A stretch of 64,000 bases of DNA, from contig CAZBZS010000007.1 of NCBI GenBank assembly GCA_964496475.1, positions 1 to 64,000 of the forward strand, given 5' to 3'. Source of the DNA: JASLPR01 sp964496475 (lineage in GTDB: Bacteria > Chloroflexota > UBA11872 > VXNJ01). Both the position numbers and the translations under genes were made by a program. Every line of letters starts with the position of its first letter. Position 1 is the first letter of the stretch. Shown one piece after another: positions 16,274 to 24,412 of the stretch. The notes below the pieces were generated by a model, which searched no databases, was not told the DNA's origin, and saw nothing but the letters and a program-made list of their open reading frames with translations.

Positions 16274-17734
16274 ATGGCGACGACGACTGGGACAACCTAC
16301 CGCACCGTCATTGGATTGGAGGTCCACGTCCAGCTCAATACCGCGAGCAAGATGTTCTGCGGCTGCTCTTCGGCTTACGCCGAGGCCGGGGCCAACTCCC
16401 ACGTGTGCCCCGTGTGCCTAGGGATGCCCGGCGTGCTGCCGGTGATCAATAAAAGGGCTGTCGAGAAGACGATCCTGACCGGGCTCGCGCTCGTCTCCAC
16501 CATCCCTGAATTCGCCAAATTCGACCGCAAGAACTACGCGTATCCCGACCTCATGAAGTGGTACCAGATCTCGCAATACGACATGCCGCTGTGCGTTGGG
16601 GGTTCCCTGGACATTGACGCTGGCGATGGGATGAAACGGATAGGCATCACCCGAGTTCACCTGGAAGAGGACACCGCCAAGATGATCCACGCCACCGGGG
16701 AGGGCGGCGACGAGGTGAGCCTGATCGACGTGAACCGCTCGGGCACGCCGCTGATGGAAATCGTCAGCGAGCCGGACATCGAGACCCCCGGGGAGGCCCG
16801 CGCCTACCTGGTAGCGCTGCGCAACATCCTGGTCTACCTGGATGTCTCCGAGGCCAGCATGCAGCACGGCCAGTTCCGGTGTGACGCCAACATCTCCGTC
16901 TGGCCTGAGGGTACCGAGATGGGCGACGTAAAGGTCGAGATCAAGAACATGAATTCCTTCCGAGCAGTGCAGCGGGCGCTGGCGTTCGAGGAGGTGCGGC
17001 TGCGGGAGCACTGGGACGAGCACGGCGAGATGCCGGTGCAGGAGACCCGTGGTTGGGTGGAGTCGTCTGGTGAGACGGTCTCGCAGCGAACCAAGGAATA
17101 CTCCCACGATTACCGCTATTTTCCCGAGCCGGACCTGCCGCCGCTGACCATCAGTCGCGACTGGGTGGAGGAGATTCGGGCTGGCATGCCCGAGTTGCCC
17201 GATCAGGTCCGCGCGCGGCTAGTCGAAGAGATCCGCCTGAAGCCCGACGACGCCGATCAGTTCATCAACGACCGGCCCCTGCTGATTTATTTCGAGGAGG
17301 CGGCGGAGCGGTACCGGGACCGACAACGGCTGGCCAACCGCATCCTGAACGACCTCGTCCGCGATCTGAACGAAGCCGCGAAGTCGGTGGCGGAATCGCC
17401 CATATCGCCCGCGGCGCTGATCGAGCTGCTGGAGCTGGAAGACGAAGGCAAGGTGAGCAGCAAGATGGGGGCGGCCATCTTCAAGCAGATGTTCGCCACC
17501 GTTAGAGGGGCCGCCGAAATCGCCGCCGAGACCGGCGAGCAGATTTCCGACCAGGACGAGTTGCTCGAGATCGTGCGCACGGCAATCCTCGGGAACCCGG
17601 CGGCTGTGGACGATTACCGTGCCGGCAAAAAACAGGCCGCCGGCTTCCTGGTTGGTCAGGTGATGCAAGCAACCCGCGGCCGAGCCAACCCGGGAGCCGT
17701 CAACGAGATACTGCGGCGAGAGCTCAGCGACTGA
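16274..17734 (+). CDS. gatB: Aspartyl/glutamyl-tRNA amidotransferase subunit B
   Basis: Binds the misacylated tRNA, activates the side chain with ATP and receives ammonia from GatA. The 486-residue protein has full family length. Its N-terminal kinase-like cradle shows GLEVHVQLNTASKMFCGC and VCPVCLGMPGVLPVIN, whose four cysteines form the zinc site. IDVNRSGTPLMEIVSEPD and KVEIKNMNSFRAVQRAL are the other signature segments. The helical and YqeY-like tail ends with KQAAGFLVGQVMQATRGRANP. ATG 16274 follows the gatA stop by one base, indicating translational coupling. No lesion is seen. Confidence 0.97.
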   Translation: MATTTGTTYRTVIGLEVHVQLNTASKMFCGCSSAYAEAGANSHVCPVCLGMPGVLPVINKRAVEKTILTGLALVSTIPEFAKFDRKNYAYPDLMKWYQISQYDMPLCVGGSLDIDAGDGMKRIGITRVHLEEDTAKMIHATGEGGDEVSLIDVNRSGTPLMEIVSEPDIETPGEARAYLVALRNILVYLDVSEASMQHGQFRCDANISVWPEGTEMGDVKVEIKNMNSFRAVQRALAFEEVRLREHWDEHGEMPVQETRGWVESSGETVSQRTKEYSHDYRYFPEPDLPPLTISRDWVEEIRAGMPELPDQVRARLVEEIRLKPDDADQFINDRPLLIYFEEAAERYRDRQRLANRILNDLVRDLNEAAKSVAESPISPAALIELLELEDEGKVSSKMGAAIFKQMFATVRGAAEIAAETGEQISDQDELLEIVRTAILGNPAAVDDYRAGKKQAAGFLVGQVMQATRGRANPGAVNEILRRELSD

Positions 17735-17914
17735 GCCTCGCGCGGGCGCCGGTCGACCCGGCGGCAGTGCCTGTATCCACCCGTGGTCGGGCACTCTTTC
17801 ACCAGCGGCTTTACAGCGCTGATAGCATCAAGGTTCCCTCCCCATCGACCACGAGCCATCCGGGAGTTCGCGGGGGGGGGGAGTGGCCACCCTTGAAGGG
17901 GCATCCGCAAAGAC

Positions 17915-18328
17915 ATGGAAGAGAAAGCTCCACGCAGCGTCTATCGCAACCGCCAGAACATCCGGCGGGTTGCGCGGGAGATTGTCTCCGAGCTAGAGGA
18001 CCACTATCCGGGGACCGCCGTAACCATCGATCTCGACAGCGTGGACGGCGAGGATGCCTACCTCTGGATCGGCCCGGTCGATCCCGAATGCCGGGACCGC
18101 GTGGCGCTGACGGCCCTGGAGTTGGTGAACTCCCTTGGCGCGCGCATGGGCCTCTGGATAGTTCCCCACGTACTTTATCAGGCCCGTGAAAAAGAGGAGT
18201 CCTCCCGCCGGCTCAGATTTGCGCATGCGGAAGAGCAGCCGTTCAGCCGGAGCAACTGGCCCACCGATTTCGGCGACTCTCGAAAGCCCTTCAGCGCGAC
18301 TGACCGGCGACCCCGAGGCGATTTCTAA
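17915..18328 (+). CDS. Conserved-looking hypothetical protein
   Basis: A 137-residue soluble protein of unknown family. The first 90 residues look structured: an amphipathic helix (NRQNIRRVAREIVSELEDHY), alternating strands (TAVTIDLDSVDGEDAYLWIG) and a second helix (DRVALTALELVNSLGARMGL). The C-terminal 40 residues are Arg/Ser-rich and probably disordered. It has a small alpha/beta look but no motif I can name. It stands alone after gatB, and the MFS gene beyond is convergent. A run of ten G bases at 17872-17881 lies 33 bases upstream of ATG 17915. Confidence 0.6.
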   Translation: MEEKAPRSVYRNRQNIRRVAREIVSELEDHYPGTAVTIDLDSVDGEDAYLWIGPVDPECRDRVALTALELVNSLGARMGLWIVPHVLYQAREKEESSRRLRFAHAEEQPFSRSNWPTDFGDSRKPFSATDRRPRGDF

Positions 18329-18681
18329 GAGCATCCGCTCCTCGGCCAAATCGCGCCGCTCCCCACATCTCCCTAACCGTGAGACAGCCGGTTATCACCG
18401 ATCGGTCGCACCCAGATCGGCGATGATCACGCCAGCCCGGTGTCCCACATCGCCACCTGCAAGTAGTAGTAGTCCTTGCCCGTCGTCCGAATTCGGACCT
18501 CCCAGTTCACCGTATGCGTTCTCCCGGCGGCAATTCGGCGCTGGACCGTATTCAGGCCGGTTCGCCTGGTTTGGCTCCGGGTTTTGCCTCCGGCTTCGTC
18601 TTTTCTGGCGGCCGGCGCCGCGAGCGCGGCGGTCGAGGCGGGCTCAAGCGCTCTGTCTCCTCTGGGTGGTGGTGGGTTCCA
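18329..18681. other. Convergent intergenic region with coding-like minus-strand sequence
   Basis: About 350 bases between the hypothetical gene and the MFS gene. On the minus strand the frame of the MFS gene stays open past its TAG for some 84 codons to TGA at 18427-18429, and ends with protein-like text, RTTGKDYYYLQVAMWDTGLA. No start codon with a ribosome site was found for it. It may be the remains of a C-terminal extension or of a separate gene. Confidence 0.4.
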
Positions 18682-20049
18682 CTATTCGATTCGCCTGATT
18701 TGAGGCTGCGCGATCAGCGTAAGCATCAAGAGCACCGCGGCGATTACTCCGGCCACGCCCACTACCGTCGGTACGCCGACCTGTTCCGCCATCAGTCCCA
18801 TGGGGAACGCCCCGAACGGAGTGACCCCCCAGAGCACGATCTGCAGAGAGCCGATCCGTCCCCGGTAACGGTCGGCGGCCAGGAATTGCATGAGGCCGGT
18901 GACGGTGAGCATGGCGATGCCGCTGCCAACCCCGCCGACGACCAGGATGACGCTTGACAGGGCAAGCGACGGCGAGAGGGACAGTGCTATCAGGGAAGCC
19001 GCCATCAGGAAGCTGCCAAAAAACAGCAAATATCCCTTGCGGCGGATGTTTCCCATCGCCGCGGTTAGCAGTGATCCTCCCAGTCCACCAAGTCCGGCGG
19101 AGCCCATCAGCACGGCCAGCCCGGCCGGGCCGGAGCCGTAAACATCCTTGGCGAATGCCGGCATGAACTGCATGTAAGGGAGCATCAGGGAGGTGATGAT
19201 GACCCCGGTGATGAATACCCCCCGCAGCTCCGGATGGCCAGATGCGTAGCGCATGCCGTCGATCAGATTCGCCATGAATCCGGTGGTGCCGGTGGGCTCC
19301 ACGGTGGGGCGAACTTGAATCCTGCGCATATTTTGAGACGCGATGAACTGCGCGGCGCCCTGTCCTAGGTAGCAAGCCCAGGGACCGAGTAAGGCAAGCA
19401 GGACGGCTGCGATCTGCGGTCCGACGATGCGAGAGGTATTGAGGGCCAGGGAATGCAGTGCGACGGCGCTCATGATGAGGTGTCTGCCGACCAGAGAGGC
19501 GATCAGCGCCTGGCGGGCGGGGACATTTATTGAAATCACCGCGCCGGAAAGCACCGCCGCCAGCAACAAGTGCCACGGCTGCAACCAGCCGCCGATGAGT
19601 AGCATCGCAACGGACGCCGCAATGACTCCCGCCACGAGCTGCGTCACGATGACGACTCGGGTTCGGTCTAGCCGATCGGCAAGTACGCCTCCGAACGGCG
19701 AGAACACGAGCAGGGGCCCCATCCGTGCTATTGATATCAGGCTGAGCCAGACCGGGGAGCCCGTCAGTTCGTATATGAGCCAGAGCTCGACCGTCTGCTG
19801 CATCCAGTAGGACAGCGAGGTGGCCAGGTTGCCTTCCCAGACGATCCGATAATCGGGCACGCTGAGCGCGGGAAACAGGCGCAAGAAGGGGCGGGTAAAC
19901 CAGTTGTTTCCCTGCGGCAGCGGCGTCTCGGCATCATCATTATCGGCCTCCGACTCGTCCGACCGGACCGCTGGTCCCGCCGGAGTTGGCAGGGGTGCAT
20001 CCCGTGGGTCTGAGGTCGAAGAGGCCGGATTCCCCAATGTGTGAATCAA
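18682..20049 (-). CDS. MFS transporter (EntS/MFS_3-like)
   Basis: A protein of about 455 residues resembling the MFS_3/enterobactin-exporter group, usually drug or siderophore exporters. After a 60-residue Pro/Asp-rich cytoplasmic head it reads FPALSVPDYRIVWEGNLATS, the usual start of this group, followed by 12 hydrophobic segments. Motif A-like loops are seen as FSPFGGVLADRLDRTRVVI and AADRYRGRIGSLQ. The start is uncertain: TTG 20049 and TTG 20037 are in frame, and neither has a strong ribosome site. The longer reading frame to 20265 would run into the divergent rpiB region and is unlikely. Its TAG at 18682 is followed by further open, coding-like sequence. Confidence 0.8.
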   Translation of the reverse strand: MIHTLGNPASSTSDPRDAPLPTPAGPAVRSDESEADNDDAETPLPQGNNWFTRPFLRLFPALSVPDYRIVWEGNLATSLSYWMQQTVELWLIYELTGSPVWLSLISIARMGPLLVFSPFGGVLADRLDRTRVVIVTQLVAGVIAASVAMLLIGGWLQPWHLLLAAVLSGAVISINVPARQALIASLVGRHLIMSAVALHSLALNTSRIVGPQIAAVLLALLGPWACYLGQGAAQFIASQNMRRIQVRPTVEPTGTTGFMANLIDGMRYASGHPELRGVFITGVIITSLMLPYMQFMPAFAKDVYGSGPAGLAVLMGSAGLGGLGGSLLTAAMGNIRRKGYLLFFGSFLMAASLIALSLSPSLALSSVILVVGGVGSGIAMLTVTGLMQFLAADRYRGRIGSLQIVLWGVTPFGAFPMGLMAEQVGVPTVVGVAGVIAAVLLMLTLIAQPQIRRIE

Positions 20050-20148
20050 TCCCCGGACGTGCGACTCCGGGCCAAAATTGGGCCGGCATTCAATCGTGGG
20101 TTCCGCGACACCGGCTGTCAAGCAGGGCCGGGGAATTGCGGAGGCAGG

Positions 20149-20154
20149 TATATT
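20149..20154 (+). promoter_or_regulatory. Possible -10 element before rpiB
   Basis: TATATT within GGTATATTG stands out in the GC-rich gap 62 bases before the rpiB ATG. The same nine-base string occurs before imuA. No convincing -35 hexamer was found, so the call rests on base composition and position. Confidence 0.35.
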
Positions 20155-20215
20155 GTTAGCCCGGTTCGTCCGGGGAGTGGCCCGGAAACCAGTCAATATC
20201 GCGGAGGCGGACCGT

Positions 20216-20692
20216 ATGCGCGTTGCCGTCGGAACGGACCACGCCGGATTCGATCTCAAGGACACGGTGCTCGCTGGTATTAAGAGCGCCGGCCATGAGG
20301 CCCTGGATCTCGGCGCTCATGAATTTGATGCAAACGACGACTATCCGGACTACGCCGAGGCGGTTGGGCGGGCCGTGCAGGAAGGCCGGGCCGAGCGCGG
20401 CATCATGGTCTGCGGCAGCGCGGTTGGCGCCGGCGTCGCCGCGAACAAACTCCGCGGAATTCGCGCTTCTGCATGCCACGACACATACTCGGCGCACCAG
20501 GGGGTAGAACATGACGCCATGAATGTGCTCTGCCTAGGGGGACGAATCATCGGCTCCGCGCTGGCGACGGAGATCGTCGCGGCCTTCCTATCCGCCGAGT
20601 ACGCCGAAGAAGAAAGATTTCAGCGCCGCCTCGACAAAGTGATAGCCCTTGAAGAAGCCCCCGGCGGCATCGCCGAACCGCGTTCGGATTAA
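20216..20692 (+). CDS. rpiB: Ribose-5-phosphate isomerase B-type (RpiB/LacAB family)
   Basis: Interconverts ribose 5-phosphate and ribulose 5-phosphate. The 158-residue product has the RpiB fold start MRVAVGTDHAGFDLKD, the active-site cysteine in GIMVCGSAVGAGVAANKLRG, the phosphate-binding CHDTYSAHQGVEHDAMN and NVLCLGGRIIGS. The RpiB loop usually reads CGTGIG; here it is CGSAVG, as in some LacA/LacB-like members, so another aldose substrate is possible. ATG 20216 is chosen because CGGAGG lies about eight bases upstream and the family starts there; the open frame extends further upstream. It is the first gene of the tal-pgi-gnd-zwf group, 21 bases before tal. Confidence 0.93.
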   Translation: MRVAVGTDHAGFDLKDTVLAGIKSAGHEALDLGAHEFDANDDYPDYAEAVGRAVQEGRAERGIMVCGSAVGAGVAANKLRGIRASACHDTYSAHQGVEHDAMNVLCLGGRIIGSALATEIVAAFLSAEYAEEERFQRRLDKVIALEEAPGGIAEPRSD

Positions 20693-20713
20693 CCGAACCA
20701 AGGAGAGGACATA

Positions 20714-21841
20714 ATGGCCACATCTGCCCTATGGAGCCTGCGAGATCTGGGCCAATCGCCCTGGTATGACCAGATAAGTCGGGAGATGATCGATTCCGGG
20801 GAGCTGGCGGCGCTGCGCGATCGCGGCATCGCCGGGGTCACTTCCAACCCGTCGATCTTCCAGGCCGCCGTGGCCGCTTCGTCAGCCTACGACGACATCA
20901 TCCTGGAGAACGCCCGCTCCGGTCTCGATTCCGAGGCGATCTACGAGAAGCTCGCCATCCACGACATTCAAGACGCCTGCGACATCCTCCGAACCGTTTA
21001 CGACGAAACGAAGGGTGCGGACGGATTTGTCAGTCTTGAGGTCTCCCCCCATCTTGCACACGACACTCAGGGCACAATCGCGAACGCCCGCCGGCTCTGG
21101 GGTCTGGTGGATCGCCCGAATCTGATGATCAAGGTTCCCGGTACCGAGGCCGGCGTATTGGCCATCAACGCCCTCCTCACCGAAGGTCTCAACATAAACG
21201 TAACCCTGCTCTTCTCGCTGACCGCTTATGAGGCCGTGGCCCGGACCTTCGTCGACGCGCTGGAGGCCCGCAAGGCCGCCGGTGAAGACGTAGGCGCCGT
21301 GTCTTCGGTCGCCTCCTTCTTCGTCAGCCGGGTCGATTCGGCTGCCGATGGCCGCATTCAGGCCCGCATCGATTCCGGCGAGAGCGCCCTCTCGGCTCTG
21401 AGCGGAAAGACCGCGGTGTCCAACGCCATCGCCGCGTACGGGATGTTCCTGGACATCTTCTCGGGCGATCGCTGGGACGCCCTGGCCGCCGTTGGAGGCC
21501 GCGTGCAGCGCTGCCTCTGGGCCAGCACCAGCACCAAGAATCCCGCCTATAGCGACATCCTCTACGTGGAAGAGCTCATCGCTCCCGACACCGTGAACAC
21601 CCTGCCGCCGGCCACCGTCGTCGCCTGGGAGGATCACGGCGAGGCCCGCCTGACTCTCGAGGACAACATCGAGAATGCCCGCGCCGATCTGGCGAATCTG
21701 GCGGCCGCCGGGATCAGCATGGAAGAGATCACCGACGAACTGCTGGCGGCCGGAATAAAGGCGTTTGCCGACTCGTACGACGACCTCCTGAAGGACGTCT
21801 CCGGCAAGGCCTCGGCGTTGCTCGAAACGGTCCACAGCTAG
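20714..21841 (+). CDS. tal: Transaldolase
   Basis: Moves a dihydroxyacetone unit between sugar phosphates in the non-oxidative pentose phosphate pathway, through a Schiff base on lysine. The 375 residues match the long transaldolase class found fused or next to glucose-6-phosphate isomerase. Visible parts are GIAGVTSNPSIFQAAVAAS, VSLEVSPHLAHDTQGTI, the active-site segment LMIKVPGTEAG and NVTLLFSLTAYEAVARTF. AAGGAG lies nine bases before ATG 20714. The stop is four bases before the pgi start. In several phyla these two enzymes form one polypeptide; here they are separate but adjacent. Confidence 0.95.
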   Translation: MATSALWSLRDLGQSPWYDQISREMIDSGELAALRDRGIAGVTSNPSIFQAAVAASSAYDDIILENARSGLDSEAIYEKLAIHDIQDACDILRTVYDETKGADGFVSLEVSPHLAHDTQGTIANARRLWGLVDRPNLMIKVPGTEAGVLAINALLTEGLNINVTLLFSLTAYEAVARTFVDALEARKAAGEDVGAVSSVASFFVSRVDSAADGRIQARIDSGESALSALSGKTAVSNAIAAYGMFLDIFSGDRWDALAAVGGRVQRCLWASTSTKNPAYSDILYVEELIAPDTVNTLPPATVVAWEDHGEARLTLEDNIENARADLANLAAAGISMEEITDELLAAGIKAFADSYDDLLKDVSGKASALLETVHS

Positions 21842-21845
21842 CCCG

Positions 21846-23450
21846 GTGACGGCGCCCGTCCCGGCCACGCAGGCGGTTCTAGACGAGCTGGTCTGCGATG
21901 ACATCGTGGCCCGCATCTGGAGCCACGATCCAGCCGTGTGGCGGGACGACCCGGACGATCAGGGCGAAATAACAAACCGGCTGGGCTGGCTGACCGCGCC
22001 CGGCGATATGCGCTCCGAAATGGCCGCGCTGGAAGAATTTGGGGAAAACCTGAAGGCGGATGGAATCCGCCACGCCGTCCTGCTGGGTATGGGCGGCAGC
22101 AGCCTCTGCCCCGAGGTGCTGCGGGCGGGCTTCGGAAGCAGCGACGGCTTCCCGGAATTGATGGTGCTGGATTCCACCGTGCCGGAGGCCATCGCCGCCG
22201 TGGAAGCGGCCATCGACCCGGCCAGGACGATCTTCGTTGTCTCCAGCAAATCAGGCACCACCACAGAGGTGCACTCCTTCTATCAGCATTTCCGGTCGGT
22301 CATGGAGCGGGGCGTCGGAGCGACCGCCGGCCGCCATTTCGTTGCCGTCACCGATCCGGGCTCGCTGCTGGAGGGAATCGCCAGGGAGCAGGGCTTTAGG
22401 GCTTTCTTCAACGCAGACTCCAATGTGGGCGGGCGCTATTCCGCCTACACCCACTTCGGCATCGTCCCGGCGGCCCTCATCGGCCTGGATTTAGACAAGC
22501 TCCTGTCCCGCGGCGAGGTCGCCGCGGCCCTCAGTGGCGCCGCACTGCCGGCTCCTGAGAACGCCGGCGCCCGGCTGGGGGCGGAGTTGGGAGCGAACTA
22601 CCGCGCCGGCCGCGACAAGCTGACCTTCATCACCTCGCCACGATTGGCGAGCTTCGGGCTCTGGGCCGAGCAACTGCTGGCCGAAAGCACCGGCAAGGAC
22701 GGGCGCGGCATCCTGCCCATCGCTGGCGAGCCCGCCGCCGCGCCGGACAACTACGGCGACGACCGTGTCTTTGCCTACTTACGGCTCAAGGGCGATGACA
22801 ACGCCACAGCTGATGCCTACGTCGAGCGGCTCAAACAGGCCGGGCACATCGTGATCGACCGGCCCCTGGCGGACATTTACGATCTCGGCGCTGAGTTCTA
22901 CTACTGGGAATTCGCCACCGCGATCGTCGGAGCGATCCTCGGCATCCACCCATTCGACCAGCCCAACGTGCAGGAGAGCAAGGACGCCACCAACTCTATT
23001 CTGGACGCTTACAAAGAGAACGGCGCGCTGCCGACTGCGGCCGCCGGTTCTTTCGCGGACCTGCTCGCCGGAACGCCCTCCGGCGGCTACCTGGCCATCA
23101 TGGCCTACATCTACCAGACCGATGCCACCGACGCCGCGCTGGACTTGCTGCGGCGTCTCATCCTGGAAACACGCAAGATTCCGACGACGCTTGGTTACGG
23201 GCCCCGCTTTCTGCATTCCACCGGGCAACTGCATAAAGGCGGCAAGCCCAACGGCGCCTTCCTCCAGATGGTCCAGCCGGAGGCCGAGGCTATCCCGATT
23301 CCGGGACAGCCCTACGGCTTTGACGTGCTGGTGGCGGCGCAGTCGCTGGGCGACATGGACTCGCTGCAAAGTCGCGGCCGCCCGGTGGCGCGGATCGAAC
23401 TTGGCGCCGACCCGGCCGCCGATATCAAACGCCTGGAAAAATTCGTCTGA
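21846..23450 (+). CDS. pgi: Glucose-6-phosphate isomerase
   Basis: Interconverts glucose 6-phosphate and fructose 6-phosphate. The 534-residue protein resembles the isomerase half of bifunctional Tal-Pgi proteins rather than the E. coli enzyme. SIS-domain landmarks are VLLGMGGSSLCPEVLR, VVSSKSGTTTEVHSFYQHF and VGGRYSAYTHFGIVPAAL. The catalytic region includes HPFDQPNVQESKDATNSIL and FLHSTGQLHKGG. Translation begins at GTG 21846, four bases after the tal stop and without its own clear ribosome site, so coupling to tal is likely. It supplies the link between glycolysis and the zwf-gnd branch encoded next. Confidence 0.94.
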   Translation: MTAPVPATQAVLDELVCDDIVARIWSHDPAVWRDDPDDQGEITNRLGWLTAPGDMRSEMAALEEFGENLKADGIRHAVLLGMGGSSLCPEVLRAGFGSSDGFPELMVLDSTVPEAIAAVEAAIDPARTIFVVSSKSGTTTEVHSFYQHFRSVMERGVGATAGRHFVAVTDPGSLLEGIAREQGFRAFFNADSNVGGRYSAYTHFGIVPAALIGLDLDKLLSRGEVAAALSGAALPAPENAGARLGAELGANYRAGRDKLTFITSPRLASFGLWAEQLLAESTGKDGRGILPIAGEPAAAPDNYGDDRVFAYLRLKGDDNATADAYVERLKQAGHIVIDRPLADIYDLGAEFYYWEFATAIVGAILGIHPFDQPNVQESKDATNSILDAYKENGALPTAAAGSFADLLAGTPSGGYLAIMAYIYQTDATDAALDLLRRLILETRKIPTTLGYGPRFLHSTGQLHKGGKPNGAFLQMVQPEAEAIPIPGQPYGFDVLVAAQSLGDMDSLQSRGRPVARIELGADPAADIKRLEKFV

Positions 23451-23500
23451 GGTCCCGCCCGGGCTCGTCCGGGCTTATCGATAAAACAGGGAGGATCGCC

Positions 23501-24412
23501 GTGGAACTGGGAATGATCGGGCTCGGGCGGATGGGCGCCAACATGGCCGAGCGCCTGGAGCGCGGCGGGCACAGCGTAGTCGGCTATTCGCTGGACGAGG
23601 CCGAGGTCGCGGCGGCGGTGGAGACCGGTGTCACGGGCGCTTCCTCGCTGGAAGAGCTGGTCGGCAAACTGCCCGCCCCGCGGGCCGTCTGGTGCATGGT
23701 TCCCTCCGGCTCCGTCACCGAGGGCGTGATCGATGCCCTGATCCCGCTGCTCGAAGCCGACGACACCATCATCGAGGGCGGCAACTCCAACTACAAAGAC
23801 AGCATGCGACGGGCGGAAAAAGTCGCTGAGCACAGCCTGCACTATCTCGACGCCGGCACCAGCGGCGGGGTGTGGGGTCTGCAGAACGGCTACAGCCTGA
23901 TGGTCGGCGGAGACCCGGAAGTCTTCGCCCGCTGGGAGCCCATCTTCCAGACGCTGGCGCCCGGCCCGGACAAGGGCTACGGCCTGGTGGGGCCGTCCGG
24001 CGCGGGGCATTTCACGAAGATGGTCCACAACGGGATCGAATACGGAATGATGCAGTCGCTGGGCGAGGGCTTCGAGCTCATGGCCAAGAAGGAAGTGCTG
24101 GACCTCGACCTGCACCAGATCGCCAGAGTCTGGCAGCACGGAAGCGTGATCGTCTCCTGGCTGCTCGATCTGGCGGTGCTCGCCCTCGAGGAAGACCCCC
24201 GGCTGGAGAAATTGGAAGCCTACGTCGAAGATTCCGGCGAAGGCCGCTGGACGGTGCAGGAGGCCATCGAACTGGAGAGCGCGGCCGAGGTGCTCACGCT
24301 CTCGTTGCTCCGCCGGTTCCGCTCGCGCGACGCCTCGCCATTTTCGGACCGCATGCTCGCCGCGCTGCGTAACCAATTTGGGGGGCACGCGGTCAAGAAG
24401 GCCGGCCCGTGA
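23501..24412 (+). CDS. gnd: 6-phosphogluconate dehydrogenase, decarboxylating (short type)
   Basis: Oxidatively decarboxylates 6-phosphogluconate to ribulose 5-phosphate. At 303 residues it belongs to the short class (YqeC/GndA-like), which often prefers NAD+; cofactor preference is not proven here. The Rossmann start is MIGLGRMGANMAERLERGG. Substrate and catalytic segments are EGGNSNYKDSMRRA, YLDAGTSGGVWGLQNGYSLM and GPSGAGHFTKMVHNGIEYGM, the last with the catalytic lysine. GTG 23501 is preceded by GGGAGG at about seven bases. Its stop overlaps the zwf GTG by four bases (GTGA), so the two oxidative-pathway enzymes are coupled. Confidence 0.95.
   Translation: MELGMIGLGRMGANMAERLERGGHSVVGYSLDEAEVAAAVETGVTGASSLEELVGKLPAPRAVWCMVPSGSVTEGVIDALIPLLEADDTIIEGGNSNYKDSMRRAEKVAEHSLHYLDAGTSGGVWGLQNGYSLMVGGDPEVFARWEPIFQTLAPGPDKGYGLVGPSGAGHFTKMVHNGIEYGMMQSLGEGFELMAKKEVLDLDLHQIARVWQHGSVIVSWLLDLAVLALEEDPRLEKLEAYVEDSGEGRWTVQEAIELESAAEVLTLSLLRRFRSRDASPFSDRMLAALRNQFGGHAVKKAGP

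Noticed and set aside
20882..21916. Antisense frame over tal (344 codons)
   Set aside because: Shadow of tal; low-complexity Gly/Val/Arg composition and no domain.
23312..24388. Antisense frame over gnd (358 codons)
   Set aside because: Shadow of gnd and the pgi end; no recognisable domain.
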